Notes: generated by a model not told the origin, from the letters alone. DNA of 64,000 nucleotides from Haloarcula salinisoli (GCF_019599405.1 NZ_RKLQ01000002.1:62001-126000); one strand, 5' to 3'. Positions 7,951 through 16,448 are shown, numbered from the stretch's first letter. Numbers and translations: made by a program.

Positions 7951-8394
7951 ATGCCTCACGTCGCCGAAACGCACATCGTCAACCGCGAGCGCGTCCAGCC
8001 GACCCACGCCAACAACTACGACAGCGCCCACGGTGGTATCGTGATGAAGTGGATGGACGAAATCGGCGCGATGTCGGCCATGCGAGCCGCCCAGCAGTCC
8101 TGTGTCACCGCCCAGATGTCACGGGTCGACTTCGAGCGGCCCATCCCCATCGGTGACAACGCCCTCGTCGAGTCCTACGCCTACGCAACCGGACGAACGA
8201 GCGTACGGGTGCGGATAGACGTCAGCGCCGAGAACCCCCACACCGGCGAGACCGAGTCGACCACCTCCGCCTACGCCACCTTCGTCGCCGTCGAGGACGG
8301 CAAGCCGACGCCGGTCCCCGACCTCGAAGTCAAAGGCGAGCGCTGCAAGGAACTCCAGGAGAAGGCGCTGGCCGAGGAACCAAATAGGGAGTGA
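7951..8394 (+). CDS. Acyl-CoA thioesterase (hotdog fold, YciA/BACH type)
   Basis: A 147-aa single hotdog domain. The signature HANNYDSAHGGIVMKWMDEIGAMSAMRA contains the catalytic Asn-Asp region of the YciA/BACH group, and QMSRVDFERPIPIGDNALVESYAYATGRTSV is the second conserved strand pair. These enzymes hydrolyse acyl-CoA to free acid and CoA. In haloarchaea, which use ether lipids, the substrate may be a beta-oxidation or branched acyl-CoA. The stop is followed at once by a short GC hairpin (GCGACCACGCTACGGTCGC). Confidence 0.9.
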   Translation: MPHVAETHIVNRERVQPTHANNYDSAHGGIVMKWMDEIGAMSAMRAAQQSCVTAQMSRVDFERPIPIGDNALVESYAYATGRTSVRVRIDVSAENPHTGETESTTSAYATFVAVEDGKPTPVPDLEVKGERCKELQEKALAEEPNRE

Positions 8395-8479
8395 GCGACC
8401 ACGCTACGGTCGCGAACGCCGAAAGACGCTGCGCGTCTCTCGTAATCGAGGGGCGGGTAGCGAGGTTCCAGCGAGACGG

Positions 8480-8733
8480 CTACACGCCCAGTTGTGTCGC
8501 CACGTCGGTCGCCGCGTGGACCCGTGAGACCTCCTCGAACGTGACAAACGAGACTCGGTCGCGGATGGGTTCAAATCCGGACTGTTCCAGTCGCTTCTCG
8601 AACTGGGCTTCTCGACGTCCGGTGCCCGCTGGTACAGTGTCTTCAGCGTCGCGTACCCCCCGTTGTCCCGCATCACTGTCGCGACCGCCTCGTACTGGTA
8701 CGTCCTGTCACACAGTGGCGAAGCCGCGATCAT
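8480..8733 (-). pseudogene. Frameshifted small haloarchaeal protein
   Basis: From the ATG at 8733 the frame reads MIAASPLCDRTYQYEAVATV then MRDNGGYATLKTLYQRAPDVEK, which looks like a real globular protein. A shift near 8600 is needed to continue with EAQFEKRLEQSGFEPIRDRV and SFVTFEEVSRVHAATDVATQ up to the stop at 8480. Both pieces have coding-like composition in different frames, so a 1-base indel is the simplest explanation. The NGGYATLKTLY segment recalls small HTH-like domains of haloarchaea; no function is assigned. It lies just downstream of tRNA-Thr and its palindrome. Confidence 0.55.
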
Positions 8734-8753
8734 AAATCCGTTCCCCAGAAGAT

Positions 8754-8841
8754 GGCCGGAATTTGAACTACGCGAAGACGGTCCTGCTCGTCTCGCTACG
8801 CTCGACTGCGCGGGCTGCGTCTTCTCTCGATTCAAATTCCG
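8754..8841. repeat. tRNA-Thr-associated palindrome (element A)
   Basis: GGCCGGAATTTGAA at 8754-8767 is an exact 14-bp copy of the tRNA-Thr 3' end (8886-8899), 132 bp away. An inverted copy, TTCAAATTCCG, is at 8831-8841, so the whole element is a large palindrome with inner arms GAAGAC/GTCTTC and a CTCGCTACGCTCG core. The sequence CAGCTTTCGCTCCTCACG then leads to the tRNA. The layout and several blocks match element B at tRNA-Ser. Confidence 0.85.
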
Positions 8842-8879
8842 CATACAGCTTTCGCTCCTCACGTCCGTTCGTCGCAGAA

Positions 8880-8951
8880 AGCCTAGGCCGGAATTTGAAT
8901 CCGGGGTCTCGTCCTTACCAAGGACGCGCTTTACCGCTAAGCTACCCAGGC
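8880..8951 (-). tRNA. tRNA-Thr(GGT)
   Basis: The acceptor stem is GCCTGGG paired with CCTAGGC (one G-U), the discriminator is T, the D-arm is AGCTTAGCGGTAAAGC, the anticodon stem CGTCC/GGACG encloses TTGGTAA (anticodon GGT, codon ACC), and the T-arm is CCGGA-TTCAAAT-TCCGG. Length is 72 nt, with no intron and no encoded CCA. The gene is complete. Its 3' end is copied in the palindrome at 8754-8841. Confidence 0.96.
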
Positions 8952-9004
8952 GCACTTCTCTCTATCCGGCAATTGTCTTTAGGCGTTTCGATTCGTGCCC
9001 GCAA

Positions 9005-9643
9005 TCAGTGGTCGGCGGCGGCTTCGGTCCCCTGATTTGCCCCGGTGTGGCTGGCCAGTTCCTCGGCCACCCCTCCGCTCAGCACGGTCTCGGCGTCGGG
9101 CAGCCCGTCGGCAGCCAGGTCGGCGCCGACCGCGCGCAGTTCCGTCGTCGGCTCGTGGCCGCTGGCAGTGACGCCGGCGACGACGGCGAGGTCGCAGATG
9201 TCGACCTCCAGATTGCCGTCGAGGCTGTCGTCGCCCGTCGTCCGCAGTTCGGTCTGGTCCTTCCCGAACTCCCGGACCACGTCGACGGCGGCCGCGGCGG
9301 CGTCGGTCCGGGCCAGCAGGTAGAACCCGCGGGAGACGAGGATGTCGGCGATGAGAATGTCCAGGTCGGCGTCGTCGCGGTCGCCGGTGGTCCAGGGGTC
9401 GTCGTGGGCGAGCCGTCGGGTCAACACGAGGCCCTCGTAGATGAGCTGGACACCGGCGGCGCGGTCCGCGTCGCTGTCGGCGACCGGGATACCGCGAGCG
9501 GCCGCCTCGGCGACGAGTGTCAGCACGCCCGGGGCGAGCGAGGCGTCGTCGAGCCGGGCGGTGATACGGTCACGGAGTCGCTCGGGTTCGACGTCGTCGA
9601 CACCCGCCAGCGCGGCACGGCGGACCGCCGCCACTTCCTCCAT
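9005..9643 (-). CDS. Uncharacterised helical haloarchaeal protein (possibly DUF7114)
   Basis: A 212-aa acidic, almost wholly helical protein. GVQLIYEGLVLTRRLAHDDPW and DADLDILIADILVSRGFYLLA recall the helix pair of trans-prenyltransferases or the small subunit of heptaprenyl diphosphate synthase, where an Asp-rich helix is followed by a paired 'ILAADILLSRAFxLLA' helix. That resemblance is only by eye; the classical DDxxD motif is not clear. It is divergent from the enoyl-CoA hydratase gene, with 60 bp between starts. The ATG at 9643 gives MEEVAAVRRAALAGVDDVEP. Confidence 0.7.
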   Translation of the reverse strand: MEEVAAVRRAALAGVDDVEPERLRDRITARLDDASLAPGVLTLVAEAAARGIPVADSDADRAAGVQLIYEGLVLTRRLAHDDPWTTGDRDDADLDILIADILVSRGFYLLARTDAAAAAVDVVREFGKDQTELRTTGDDSLDGNLEVDICDLAVVAGVTASGHEPTTELRAVGADLAADGLPDAETVLSGGVAEELASHTGANQGTEAAADH

Positions 9644-9703
9644 TGCCGAAGCGTAGCGGTGGCAAGGGCAAAGACCTTTGGAAACACCACCGCCAGCAGT
9701 GAC

Positions 9704-10381
9704 ATGATACGGACGACCGTCGAGGGCGACGTCTGCGTACTGACGCTCGCACGACCGGCACAGCGCAACGCGCTCGACAGTGGGGCCCTTCGCGACATGG
9801 AACGGGCCGTCGCGGACGCGACCGAGCCAGTCATCTATCTCCACGGTGAGGGGACGGCGTTCTGTGCCGGCGCGGACTTAGCGGAGGTGCGGACGCTCGA
9901 TGGGGACGCGGCGGCCGACTTCGCCGCGCTGGGCCAGCGGGTCGGGAACGCACTGGAAGGGTACGACGGCGCAGTCGTGGCCGGTATCGACGGCGCGGCC
10001 AGAGGCGGCGGCGTCGAGCTGGCGCTTGCCTGCGATATCAGAGTCGCCACGCCCGCGGCGACGTTCGCCGAGACGGGCGTGACACTCGGGCTCTTTGGCG
10101 CGTGGGGCGGGACGACGCGCCTGCCCCGCGTCGTCGGCGAGGGCGAGGCGCTCGACCTCGCGCTGTCGGGCCGAACCGTCGACGCCGAGGCGGCCCTGCG
10201 GATGGGGCTGGTCTCGCGTCTCACCGACGACCCCCGCGCCGTGGCCGACGAACTGGCCGCGGTCGATGGCAGGGCGCTCCGGACGCTGAAGGAGCGACTG
10301 CGGGACGACGCCGACCAGGCGACCGGGGACGAGCGTGAGCGCGCGGCGTTCGCCGAGCTCGTCGACGCCGGGGCGTTCTAG
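9704..10381 (+). CDS. Enoyl-CoA hydratase/isomerase family protein
   Basis: A 225-aa crotonase-fold protein. The first oxyanion-hole segment is TAFCAGADLAEV and the second is IDGAARGGGVELALACDIRVA. After it comes FAETGVTLGLFGAWGGTTRLPRVVG, where catalytic Glu residues normally sit. The family hydrates or isomerises enoyl-CoA in fatty-acid or amino-acid degradation. It is shorter than the usual ~255 aa because the C-terminal trimerisation helices are trimmed. No acyl-CoA dehydrogenase neighbours are present, so the exact substrate is open. Confidence 0.9.
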   Translation: MIRTTVEGDVCVLTLARPAQRNALDSGALRDMERAVADATEPVIYLHGEGTAFCAGADLAEVRTLDGDAAADFAALGQRVGNALEGYDGAVVAGIDGAARGGGVELALACDIRVATPAATFAETGVTLGLFGAWGGTTRLPRVVGEGEALDLALSGRTVDAEAALRMGLVSRLTDDPRAVADELAAVDGRALRTLKERLRDDADQATGDERERAAFAELVDAGAF

Positions 10382-10424
10382 GTAGCAGTACGTTCAAAAC
10401 CCCCCGCTGCATACGGTAGTGCCA

Positions 10425-11150
10425 ATGGTGGACTGCGATTACTGTGAGGCGTCGTTCGACGGCGAGGATGCGTACCTGGACCATCTCGCCGACGACCACG
10501 ACGGTGAACTCGGCGCCATCGACCAGCGGCGCGTCGACAGCCGAAAGAGCGACGACGAGTCGGGTATCTCGCTGATGGCGCTGGCGGTCGGCATCGGCGT
10601 CGCCATCGCCATCGGCGCGACGCTCTACCTGTCGTTCTTCTCGGGCGGCGGCGGCAGCGATGGCGTCTCGCCCGACGGCATCGAAAGCGAGTCACTGAAA
10701 GACTCGGGTGACAGCGAGACACTCTCCGCGGTCGAGCAGTTCCCCAACGAGGGGACCCAACACGTCAGCGAGAGCCAGAACATCGACTACGAGCAGTCAC
10801 CGCCGCTGTCGGGCCCCCACTACGACAGACCCACCGAGGGCGGGTTCTACGAGGAGTCCCAGCCGGCGGGTAACATCGTTCACTCGCTGGAACACGGTGC
10901 AGTCGTCATCTACTACGACGACGGCGCGCTGAACGAGTCCAGCCGGACCAGCCTCCAGGAGTTCGCACAGACCCACACCGGCACCTGGCGCAGCGTCATC
11001 GTCCTCCCGAACCCCAACGAGAGCGCCGAATCCGACTTCGTCCTGACGGCGTGGCGCAACCGGATGTACATGGACAGCTACGACGCACAGACCGTCTACG
11101 AGTTCCTCTCGGAGTTCCTCGGCCGCGGCCCCGAGAACCCGGTTCGCTAG
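10425..11150 (+). CDS. Membrane-anchored DUF3105 protein with N-terminal zinc finger
   Basis: The first 30 residues, MVDCDYCEASFDGEDAYLDHLADDH, form a C2H2 finger (Cys4, Cys7, His21, His26). A transmembrane helix follows (SLMALAVGIGVAIAIGATLYLSFF), then a linker and a DUF3105 domain: HVSESQNIDYEQSPPLSGPHY and NIVHSLEHGAVVIYYD. The Pro-Pro-xSGPHY and HSLEHG motifs are typical, and the paired His suggest metal or haem binding, which is inference. The finger faces the cytoplasm and DUF3105 the outside if the helix is N-in. ATG 10425 is chosen over GTG 10419. Confidence 0.85.
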   Translation: MVDCDYCEASFDGEDAYLDHLADDHDGELGAIDQRRVDSRKSDDESGISLMALAVGIGVAIAIGATLYLSFFSGGGGSDGVSPDGIESESLKDSGDSETLSAVEQFPNEGTQHVSESQNIDYEQSPPLSGPHYDRPTEGGFYEESQPAGNIVHSLEHGAVVIYYDDGALNESSRTSLQEFAQTHTGTWRSVIVLPNPNESAESDFVLTAWRNRMYMDSYDAQTVYEFLSEFLGRGPENPVR

Positions 11151-11213
11151 GCTGGTTTCGTTTTACAGTTGAGGTTTGAATCGAGGTTATTACTGGACCA
11201 GATACTGTTGTGA

Positions 11214-11347
11214 ACAGCCAGAAAGCCCCGGCCAGCCGGGTGGGTGGGACTGAAAGGGGCCGACCGTTCGGCGAAGGCGGCTGACGCAAGCACCTGCTGG
11301 AGCGCAGCGAAGCCCCCGAGCCGAACGGTCGGGGGCTTTCTGGCTGT
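11214..11347 (+). ncRNA. Structured repeat R1 (candidate RNA)
   Basis: The ends are ACAGCCAGAAAG and CTTTCTGGCTGT. Inside, AAGGGGC is followed by a stem arm CGACCGTTCGG, then GAAGGCGGCTGACGCAAGCACC, then GAAGCCCCCGAG and the partner arm CCGAACGGTCG. The second copy at 24796-24913 has a different stem sequence that still pairs. No coding frame is convincing. Similarity continues about 45 bp beyond the right end. The interval 11151-11472 (322 bp) holds this element and the promoter of the next gene. Confidence 0.65.
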
Positions 11348-11442
11348 CCGCGGTGCTGTCGATGGCCAATCGTACCGTGGTCTTCTCGCTCTCAGCACCG
11401 GCTACCGCTACACCAACCACAACCCCTAGCTGCGGAACGACA

Positions 11443-11449
11443 TTTATTA
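11443..11449 (+). promoter_or_regulatory. TATA box of the DUF460 gene
   Basis: TTTATTA is centred 27 nt before the GTG at 11473. This fixes that GTG as the start of a leaderless message rather than the upstream in-frame ATG at about 11362, which would lie before the promoter. Confidence 0.65.
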
Positions 11450-11472
11450 TCACGCACCCCCTAGGCGCCCCC

Positions 11473-13449
11473 GTGAACCGTACGGCAGCGCTCGACGCCG
11501 TCATCTTCGGGGTAGATATCCAGAGCGGTGACGTCCGCGGCGACGCACCCTCCTACGCGCTCGTGGTGTTCGACGGCGACGAGCTCCAGCGGGACGTCGT
11601 CTCACGGCGGAAACTCAGGCGGCAAATCGAGAGCGAGGAGCCCGCCATCGTGGCGACGGACAACATGTACGAACTGGCCGCCGACAAGGACCAGCTGGTC
11701 CACTTCCTCGGGTCGCTGCCCGACGAGACGAAACTGGTGCAGGTGACCGGCGACGAGCGACCGGAGCCGCTCTCGCGGGTGGCAAAGCGCCACGGCGTCC
11801 CCTACGGCAAGAAGCCGATGAAGGAAGCGGAAGCGGCGGCCAGGCTCGCCGCCGCCAACGTCGGCCAGGAGGTCTCTGCCTTCACCGACACGACGGAAGT
11901 GAAGGTCGCCCGCGGCCGCTCGACCGGAAAAGGGGGGTGGTCGGAGGACCGCTACACGCGGCGTATCCACGGCGCGGTCAAGAGCCAGGCCCGCGAGGTC
12001 GAGTCCGAACTCGACGCGGCCGGCCTGGCGTACGAGCGGGACGTGACCGAGAAGTACGGCGGCTTCTCGAACGCCGTCTTCCGGGTCGAGGGGCGGCCCC
12101 AGGACATCCCCGTCTCCACGCATCGGTCGGGTGACACCCGCGTCGAAATCGAGCGGGTCCGCCGGGACGGCATCGAGTTCCGCCCGCTGGCGAAACGGCG
12201 GGACCACGTCGTCGTCGGCGTCGACCCAGGCACCACGACGGCGGTCGCCATCGTCGGCCTCGACGGCGAGGTGCTCGACGTCTACTCCTCGCGGACGAGC
12301 GACCAGGCCGACGTCATCGAGTGGATAATCGAGCGCGGTCGCCCGGTCGTCGTCGCCGCCGACGTCCAGCCGATGCCCGAGACCGTCGAGAAGTGCCGCC
12401 GGTCGTTCGACGCGGCGGGCTGGGCGCCCGAACGCGATTTACCAGTCGACGAGAAGAAACACCGGACCCGAGCGGAGAGCTACGACAACGACCACGAGCG
12501 GGACGCGATGGCCGCCGCCCTCTATGCCTTCGACGGCCACGAGAGCCAGTTCGAGCGGGTCGCCCAGAAGGTGCCCGCGCGCCACGAGGTCGGCCCCGTC
12601 GTGGCCCGCGTCGTCGCCGGTGAGGAGTCAGTCGAGTCAGTGCTGCGGGACATCGAGGGCGAGGACGAGCCGGAGGAAGAAGGGGCCAGCCACCAGCCAC
12701 GGGAACTCACCGCCGACGAGAAGGAGATAAAACGGCTCCAGGCCCGCATCGACCGCCTGGAAGACCACGTCGAGGAGCTCAAGGGGACCATCCAGCAGAA
12801 AGACGAGCAACTCGACGAGAAGGACAAACAGCTGGAGAAAGCGAGACAGGAGGGTCGCCGGGAGGTCCGCAAGGACCGCGAGGTCACCAGACTGGAGCGG
12901 CGCAACGAGGCGCTGGAACGGAAAGTCGAGGATGAGAAAGCAAAGCGCGAGGCCCTGAACGAGAAACTGGAGCGGCTCAAAGAGCTCTGGAAGCTCGACC
13001 ACTCGAACTTCGCCGACGTCTCCGAACACGAGGAGGGGCTCGTCCCGGTGAAAGTCGTCGAGCAGTTCACCCGCGATGCCATCGACGAGGCCGACGAGCA
13101 GTTCGGGCTCGCGGCGGGCGACATCGTCATGTTCCGGGACGCCTCCGGCGCGGGCCGGTCGACGGCCGAGCGGCTGGCCGACGTCGACCCGCGGCTGGTG
13201 CTTCGCAACGAGAATCTCTCGGAGGCCGCCGACGAGGTGCTGTTCGACCACGAGATTCCCGTCGCCCCCGTCGAGATGGTCCCCGTCCAGGAGGTCGACG
13301 AACTCGCCATCGCCCGCGAGGAGGCCGTCGAAGAGGCCATCGACGACTGGCACGAGCGGGCAGAGGAGCGGCGGCAGGAACAGAACGCCGAGATGGTCGA
13401 CCAGATTATCAGCGAGCATCGGGCCGATAGGCCGGTCAGTGGGGAGTAG
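11473..13449 (+). CDS. DUF460 protein: RNase H-fold domain plus long coiled coil
   Basis: A 658-aa protein. The N-terminal ~220 residues are a DUF460 module (FGVDIQSGDVRGDAPSYALVV; HGVPYGKKPMKEAEAAARLA). A YqgF/RNase H-like segment follows (HVVVGVDPGTTTAVAIVGL), with YDNDHERDAMAAALYA as the distal acidic motif. Residues ~415-520 are a highly charged coiled coil (IKRLQARIDRLEDHVEELKG...), then a C-terminal globular part. The fold suggests a Holliday-junction-resolvase-like or tRNA-modifying nuclease, but no activity is known for DUF460. The stop TAG is immediately followed by a 9-bp hairpin. Confidence 0.88.
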   Translation: MNRTAALDAVIFGVDIQSGDVRGDAPSYALVVFDGDELQRDVVSRRKLRRQIESEEPAIVATDNMYELAADKDQLVHFLGSLPDETKLVQVTGDERPEPLSRVAKRHGVPYGKKPMKEAEAAARLAAANVGQEVSAFTDTTEVKVARGRSTGKGGWSEDRYTRRIHGAVKSQAREVESELDAAGLAYERDVTEKYGGFSNAVFRVEGRPQDIPVSTHRSGDTRVEIERVRRDGIEFRPLAKRRDHVVVGVDPGTTTAVAIVGLDGEVLDVYSSRTSDQADVIEWIIERGRPVVVAADVQPMPETVEKCRRSFDAAGWAPERDLPVDEKKHRTRAESYDNDHERDAMAAALYAFDGHESQFERVAQKVPARHEVGPVVARVVAGEESVESVLRDIEGEDEPEEEGASHQPRELTADEKEIKRLQARIDRLEDHVEELKGTIQQKDEQLDEKDKQLEKARQEGRREVRKDREVTRLERRNEALERKVEDEKAKREALNEKLERLKELWKLDHSNFADVSEHEEGLVPVKVVEQFTRDAIDEADEQFGLAAGDIVMFRDASGAGRSTAERLADVDPRLVLRNENLSEAADEVLFDHEIPVAPVEMVPVQEVDELAIAREEAVEEAIDDWHERAEERRQEQNAEMVDQIISEHRADRPVSGE

Positions 13450-13478
13450 CGGGGTTCCGAGCAAAGCGAGGAACCCCG
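13447..13478 (+). terminator. UAG-hairpin after the DUF460 gene
   Basis: The stop TAG is followed directly by CGGGGTTCC, an 11-nt loop GAGCAAAGCGA and GGAACCCCG. A second TAG-CGAGATACC-GAACGGAGTGA-GGTATCTCC sits at 13509-13540 with no gene before it. Both match the stop-linked hairpins at 30602, 45414 and 63017. Confidence 0.6.
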
Positions 13479-13589
13479 ACGGAACCGGGAGCGTAGCGAC
13501 CCGTGGAGTAGCGAGATACCGAACGGAGTGAGGTATCTCCGAACAAGCGAGCAACCGAGGCGAGACAACGTTACCACCGCGATAGCGAG

Positions 13590-13689
13590 CGCCGTAGCCG
13601 TGACCGCTGTTGGCCGCGTCGGACTGGAACATCGACCAGCCGCTCCCGTCGATTGTTCGTTGCCCGTTATCAGGCGATGGGCTTGTCAT
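13590..13689 (-). pseudogene. Remnant of a PQQ-propeller paralogue
   Basis: The reverse strand reads GWSMFQSDAANSGHGYGAR, clearly related to GWPMFQFDAANSGYSVATD of the intact PQQ protein at 13923-15182. At the DNA level about 42 bp around the motif match with few changes (13603-13645 versus 14955-14998). Nothing else of the gene survives. The interval 13450-13922 (473 bp) contains two UAG-hairpins, this remnant, and the palindromic element at 13758-13827. Confidence 0.65.
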
Positions 13690-13757
13690 CGTGCCCGCCC
13701 CACAGTCGCCATCCGGCGTGTCGGTGCTAGCGACGTTGATACAGCCCGCGTGGCCTC

Positions 13758-13827
13758 ATGCGGATTGGTGTCGCTGTGTCCCAACCCTGGGCCCGATATA
13801 CTGAGAAGAAACGACACCAATCCGTAT
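13758..13827. mobile_element. MITE-like palindromic element M3
   Basis: A 70-bp element with ~16-bp terminal inverted repeats ATGCGGATTGGTGTCG and CGACACCAATCCGTAT (one mismatch). Both flanks are C. The core CCCTGGGCCCGATATA, read in reverse, resembles the ATATCG-CCC-GGG core of M2 at 46024. There is no coding capacity. It lies between the PQQ remnant and the intact PQQ gene. Confidence 0.8.
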
Positions 13828-13922
13828 CAGTGACTCCAGCGAGTATATATCCTCCCACCGAGCGCAAGCCCCCTCGATGACACGTCTACAGCGGACAGGG
13901 AGTCACAGTCCGGTAGCCGCGG

Positions 13923-15182
13923 CTACGACAGCGCGGTCAGCACGTAGACGCTGTTTTCTCCGCTTCTGTCGTGGCCACCAACGTAAACGGTGCCGTCGGC
14001 TACCGTCACCGGCGCGGACACGTTGACCTCAGTCTCGTGGGCCCACAGTTCGGTGCCGTCGGCCGCGTCCAGTGCGTAGAGGTGGTCGTCGATGCTCCCG
14101 GCGTAGACAGTGCCATCGGCCACCGCCGGTGAAGCATACACGTTCCGATCATTTTCGAAGCGCCACTGTTCGGTGCCATCAGTGGCGTCCACTGCGTAGA
14201 GGTAGTCGTCGTAGCCCCCAGCGTAGACAGTGCCATCGGCCACCACGACCGACGTTTCCCTATACCAGTCTGTCTCGAAAGTCCACTGCTCGCTGCCGTC
14301 CGTAGCGTTCAACGCGTAGACAGTGGCGGCTTGGGTCCCAACGTAGACAGTGCCATCGGCTACTGCCGGTGACGGTACCCACCCGTCTGTCTCGGTGCTC
14401 CACTGTTCACTGCCATCCGTAGCGTCCACTGCGTAGACGTGGTTATCGAGACTTCCGAAATACACCGTTCCATCGACTATCGCTGGCGACGAGTTCACCC
14501 CAGCATCCGTCTCGAGGGTCCACTCTTCGGTGCCATCAGTGGCGTCCAGCGCGTAGAGGGTGTCGTTACTCCCGACGTAGACGACCTCATCACGCACTAC
14601 GGGTGACGAACCGGTCTGACTGTCCAGCTCGAAGGCCCACTGTTCGGTGCCGTCGACTGCATCCAGCGCAACGACGCTGCTGGTGGGCTCGCTAGTGACG
14701 TAGCTGTTCAGGCCAGTGGCGTAAACGGTGTCATCGACAACCGCTGGCGACGACGTCGCGCCCGAAGCCACTTCGGATGACCACTGTTCGGTGCCGTCGG
14801 CCGCGTCCAGCGCGTAGAGTTTTTCACTCGCGATATAGACGGTGCCATCGGCAACCGCGGGTACCGGCCCCACCGTCGCGTCAGTCCGGAACGTCCACTG
14901 TTCGGTAACGGGGGTAGTCGGACCAGTCGGCGGTGTGACGCTATCGGTAGCGACACTGTAACCGCTGTTAGCCGCGTCGAACTGGAACATCGGCCAGCCT
15001 ATATCGTCGCTCGCACGTGTCTCAGTGTCGTCATCAGACGACGGCTCCTGGCCGGGAGTCGTCTCCTCCGTGGCCTCGTCAGACGACGCGTCTGAGCTAC
15101 TATCGCCGGGACACCCCGCCAGCCCGGCAACGCCCACTGCACCAACGGTGGCGAGATACGTCCGACGGGTCTCCTGGCTCAT
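13923..15182 (-). CDS. PQQ-like beta-propeller lipoprotein (Tat-exported)
   Basis: A 419-aa exported protein. The N-terminus ETRRTYLATVGAVGVAGLAGC has a twin-arginine pair and an LAGC lipobox, so it is probably Tat-exported and lipid-anchored. An acidic linker leads to IGWPMFQFDAANSGY and then about seven blade repeats of the type VVADGTVYVGS..LYALDATDGTEQWTFET. Such PQQ/WD-like propellers act as assembly platforms (BamB type) or bind sugars or PQQ; no dehydrogenase active site is visible. The blades are unusually alike at DNA level, suggesting recent repeat homogenisation. Composition is slightly lower in GC than its neighbours. Confidence 0.9.
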   Translation of the reverse strand: MSQETRRTYLATVGAVGVAGLAGCPGDSSSDASSDEATEETTPGQEPSSDDDTETRASDDIGWPMFQFDAANSGYSVATDSVTPPTGPTTPVTEQWTFRTDATVGPVPAVADGTVYIASEKLYALDAADGTEQWSSEVASGATSSPAVVDDTVYATGLNSYVTSEPTSSVVALDAVDGTEQWAFELDSQTGSSPVVRDEVVYVGSNDTLYALDATDGTEEWTLETDAGVNSSPAIVDGTVYFGSLDNHVYAVDATDGSEQWSTETDGWVPSPAVADGTVYVGTQAATVYALNATDGSEQWTFETDWYRETSVVVADGTVYAGGYDDYLYAVDATDGTEQWRFENDRNVYASPAVADGTVYAGSIDDHLYALDAADGTELWAHETEVNVSAPVTVADGTVYVGGHDRSGENSVYVLTALS

Positions 15183-15427
15183 ATCCAGTTTTCATAACAG
15201 TACAGCGGGTAAGTATTTTCATTTGAGTAAGGGATGAAAAATATCACCTCGGTTGCCCGCCACAGGGTCGACAGTTGTCGGTCGATACCGGCGTCTGGAT
15301 GAGCGACCGCGTTCCCAGTTCCGTTCCTCTCCGGCGAGCGGACACCGCCCACCGGTTCGCTTCGAGACACTGTGGCCTCGCCAACCGCGGAATACTTCAT
15401 GCCCCCTCACCTACGCTCGCTCGACAG

Positions 15428-16444
15428 ATGGACGCGCCGCTGTGGACCGAGACGCACGCGCCGGCACTCGAAGACATCCCACAGCCGGAGGCTCGCGAGC
15501 ACCTCCAGGGAGCACTCCAGGAGCCGATGAACCTGCTGGTCCACGGGCCGAAAGGGTCGGGCAAAACCGCCGCGGTGCGGGCCTACGCCCGCGAGGCCCA
15601 CGAGAACCCCGACGCCGACTTCACCGAGCTCAACGTCGCCGACGTGTTCGACATGACCAAAAAGGAGGTTGCGAACGACCCCCGTTTTTCCTCGTTCATC
15701 GACAGCAAGCGCCGGCGGGACTCCTCGAAGGCCGACCTCATCAACCACGTGCTGAAAGAGTCGGCCAGCTACACGCCGATGTCGGGGACGTACAAGACCA
15801 TCCTGCTGGACAACGCCGAGGGGATGCGCGAGGACTTCCAGCAGGCCCTGCGCCGGGTGATGGAGCAGTACTACGAGGCGACGCAGTTCGTCATCGCCAC
15901 GCGCCAGCCCTCCGCACTGATTCCCCCGATTCGCTCGCGCTGTTTCCCGGTCGTGATGCGCGCGCCGACCCACGCCGAGACCGTCGGCGTGCTGGGGGAT
16001 ATCGTCACCGCGGAGGGCGTCGACCACGACGACGACGGGCTGGAGTACGTCGCCGGCTACGCCGAAGGGGACCTCCGGACGGCGGTGCTTGCCGCCCAGA
16101 CCACCTACGAGGAGACCGGCGAGGTGACGATGGAGACGGCCTACGAGACGCTTACCGGACTGGAAGCGGACGACGCCGTCGAGTCGATGGTCGAGGCCGC
16201 CGAGGAGGGACGGTTCACCGACGCCCGCTCGACGCTTTCCGACCTGCTCGTCGACGAGGGGTACGGTGCCGAGGACGTCATCGAAGAACTGCTCGACGTG
16301 GCCCGTTCGCGCTACTCCGGAGAGCGGCTGGCGACGGTCCACGAACTGGCCGGTGAAACCGACATGGCACTGACCGAAGCGGCCAACGAGCGGATTCACC
16401 TGTCGCGACTGCTTGCGGATATCGGGCAGCTCTCGGCGCAGTAA
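15428..16444 (+). CDS. rfcC: Replication factor C small subunit 2 (clamp loader AAA+ ATPase)
   Basis: A 338-aa AAA+ protein. Walker A is GPKGSGKT (40-47), Walker B is KTILLDNAE (Asn in place of the second acidic residue), and the RFC box with arginine finger is IPPIRSRCFPVVMRAP. QQALRRVMEQYYEATQFVIAT is the sensor-1 region. It loads the PCNA sliding clamp with other RFC subunits. The Asp-Asn Walker B suggests weak or no hydrolysis in this subunit, as in some heteromeric clamp loaders (inference). The ATG at 15428 gives MDAPLWTETHAP, the family start. Confidence 0.92.
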   Translation: MDAPLWTETHAPALEDIPQPEAREHLQGALQEPMNLLVHGPKGSGKTAAVRAYAREAHENPDADFTELNVADVFDMTKKEVANDPRFSSFIDSKRRRDSSKADLINHVLKESASYTPMSGTYKTILLDNAEGMREDFQQALRRVMEQYYEATQFVIATRQPSALIPPIRSRCFPVVMRAPTHAETVGVLGDIVTAEGVDHDDDGLEYVAGYAEGDLRTAVLAAQTTYEETGEVTMETAYETLTGLEADDAVESMVEAAEEGRFTDARSTLSDLLVDEGYGAEDVIEELLDVARSRYSGERLATVHELAGETDMALTEAANERIHLSRLLADIGQLSAQ

Positions 16445-16448
16445 CCGG

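Noticed and set aside
8754-8951. attL/attR pair of a large integrated element at tRNA-Thr
   Set aside because: The repeats are only 132 bp apart, with a palindrome and no integrase between; no cargo region is delimited in the window.
14040-14830. Regularly spaced repeats of ~120 bp
   Set aside because: They are the blades of the PQQ propeller, in frame and protein-coding, not a CRISPR or satellite.
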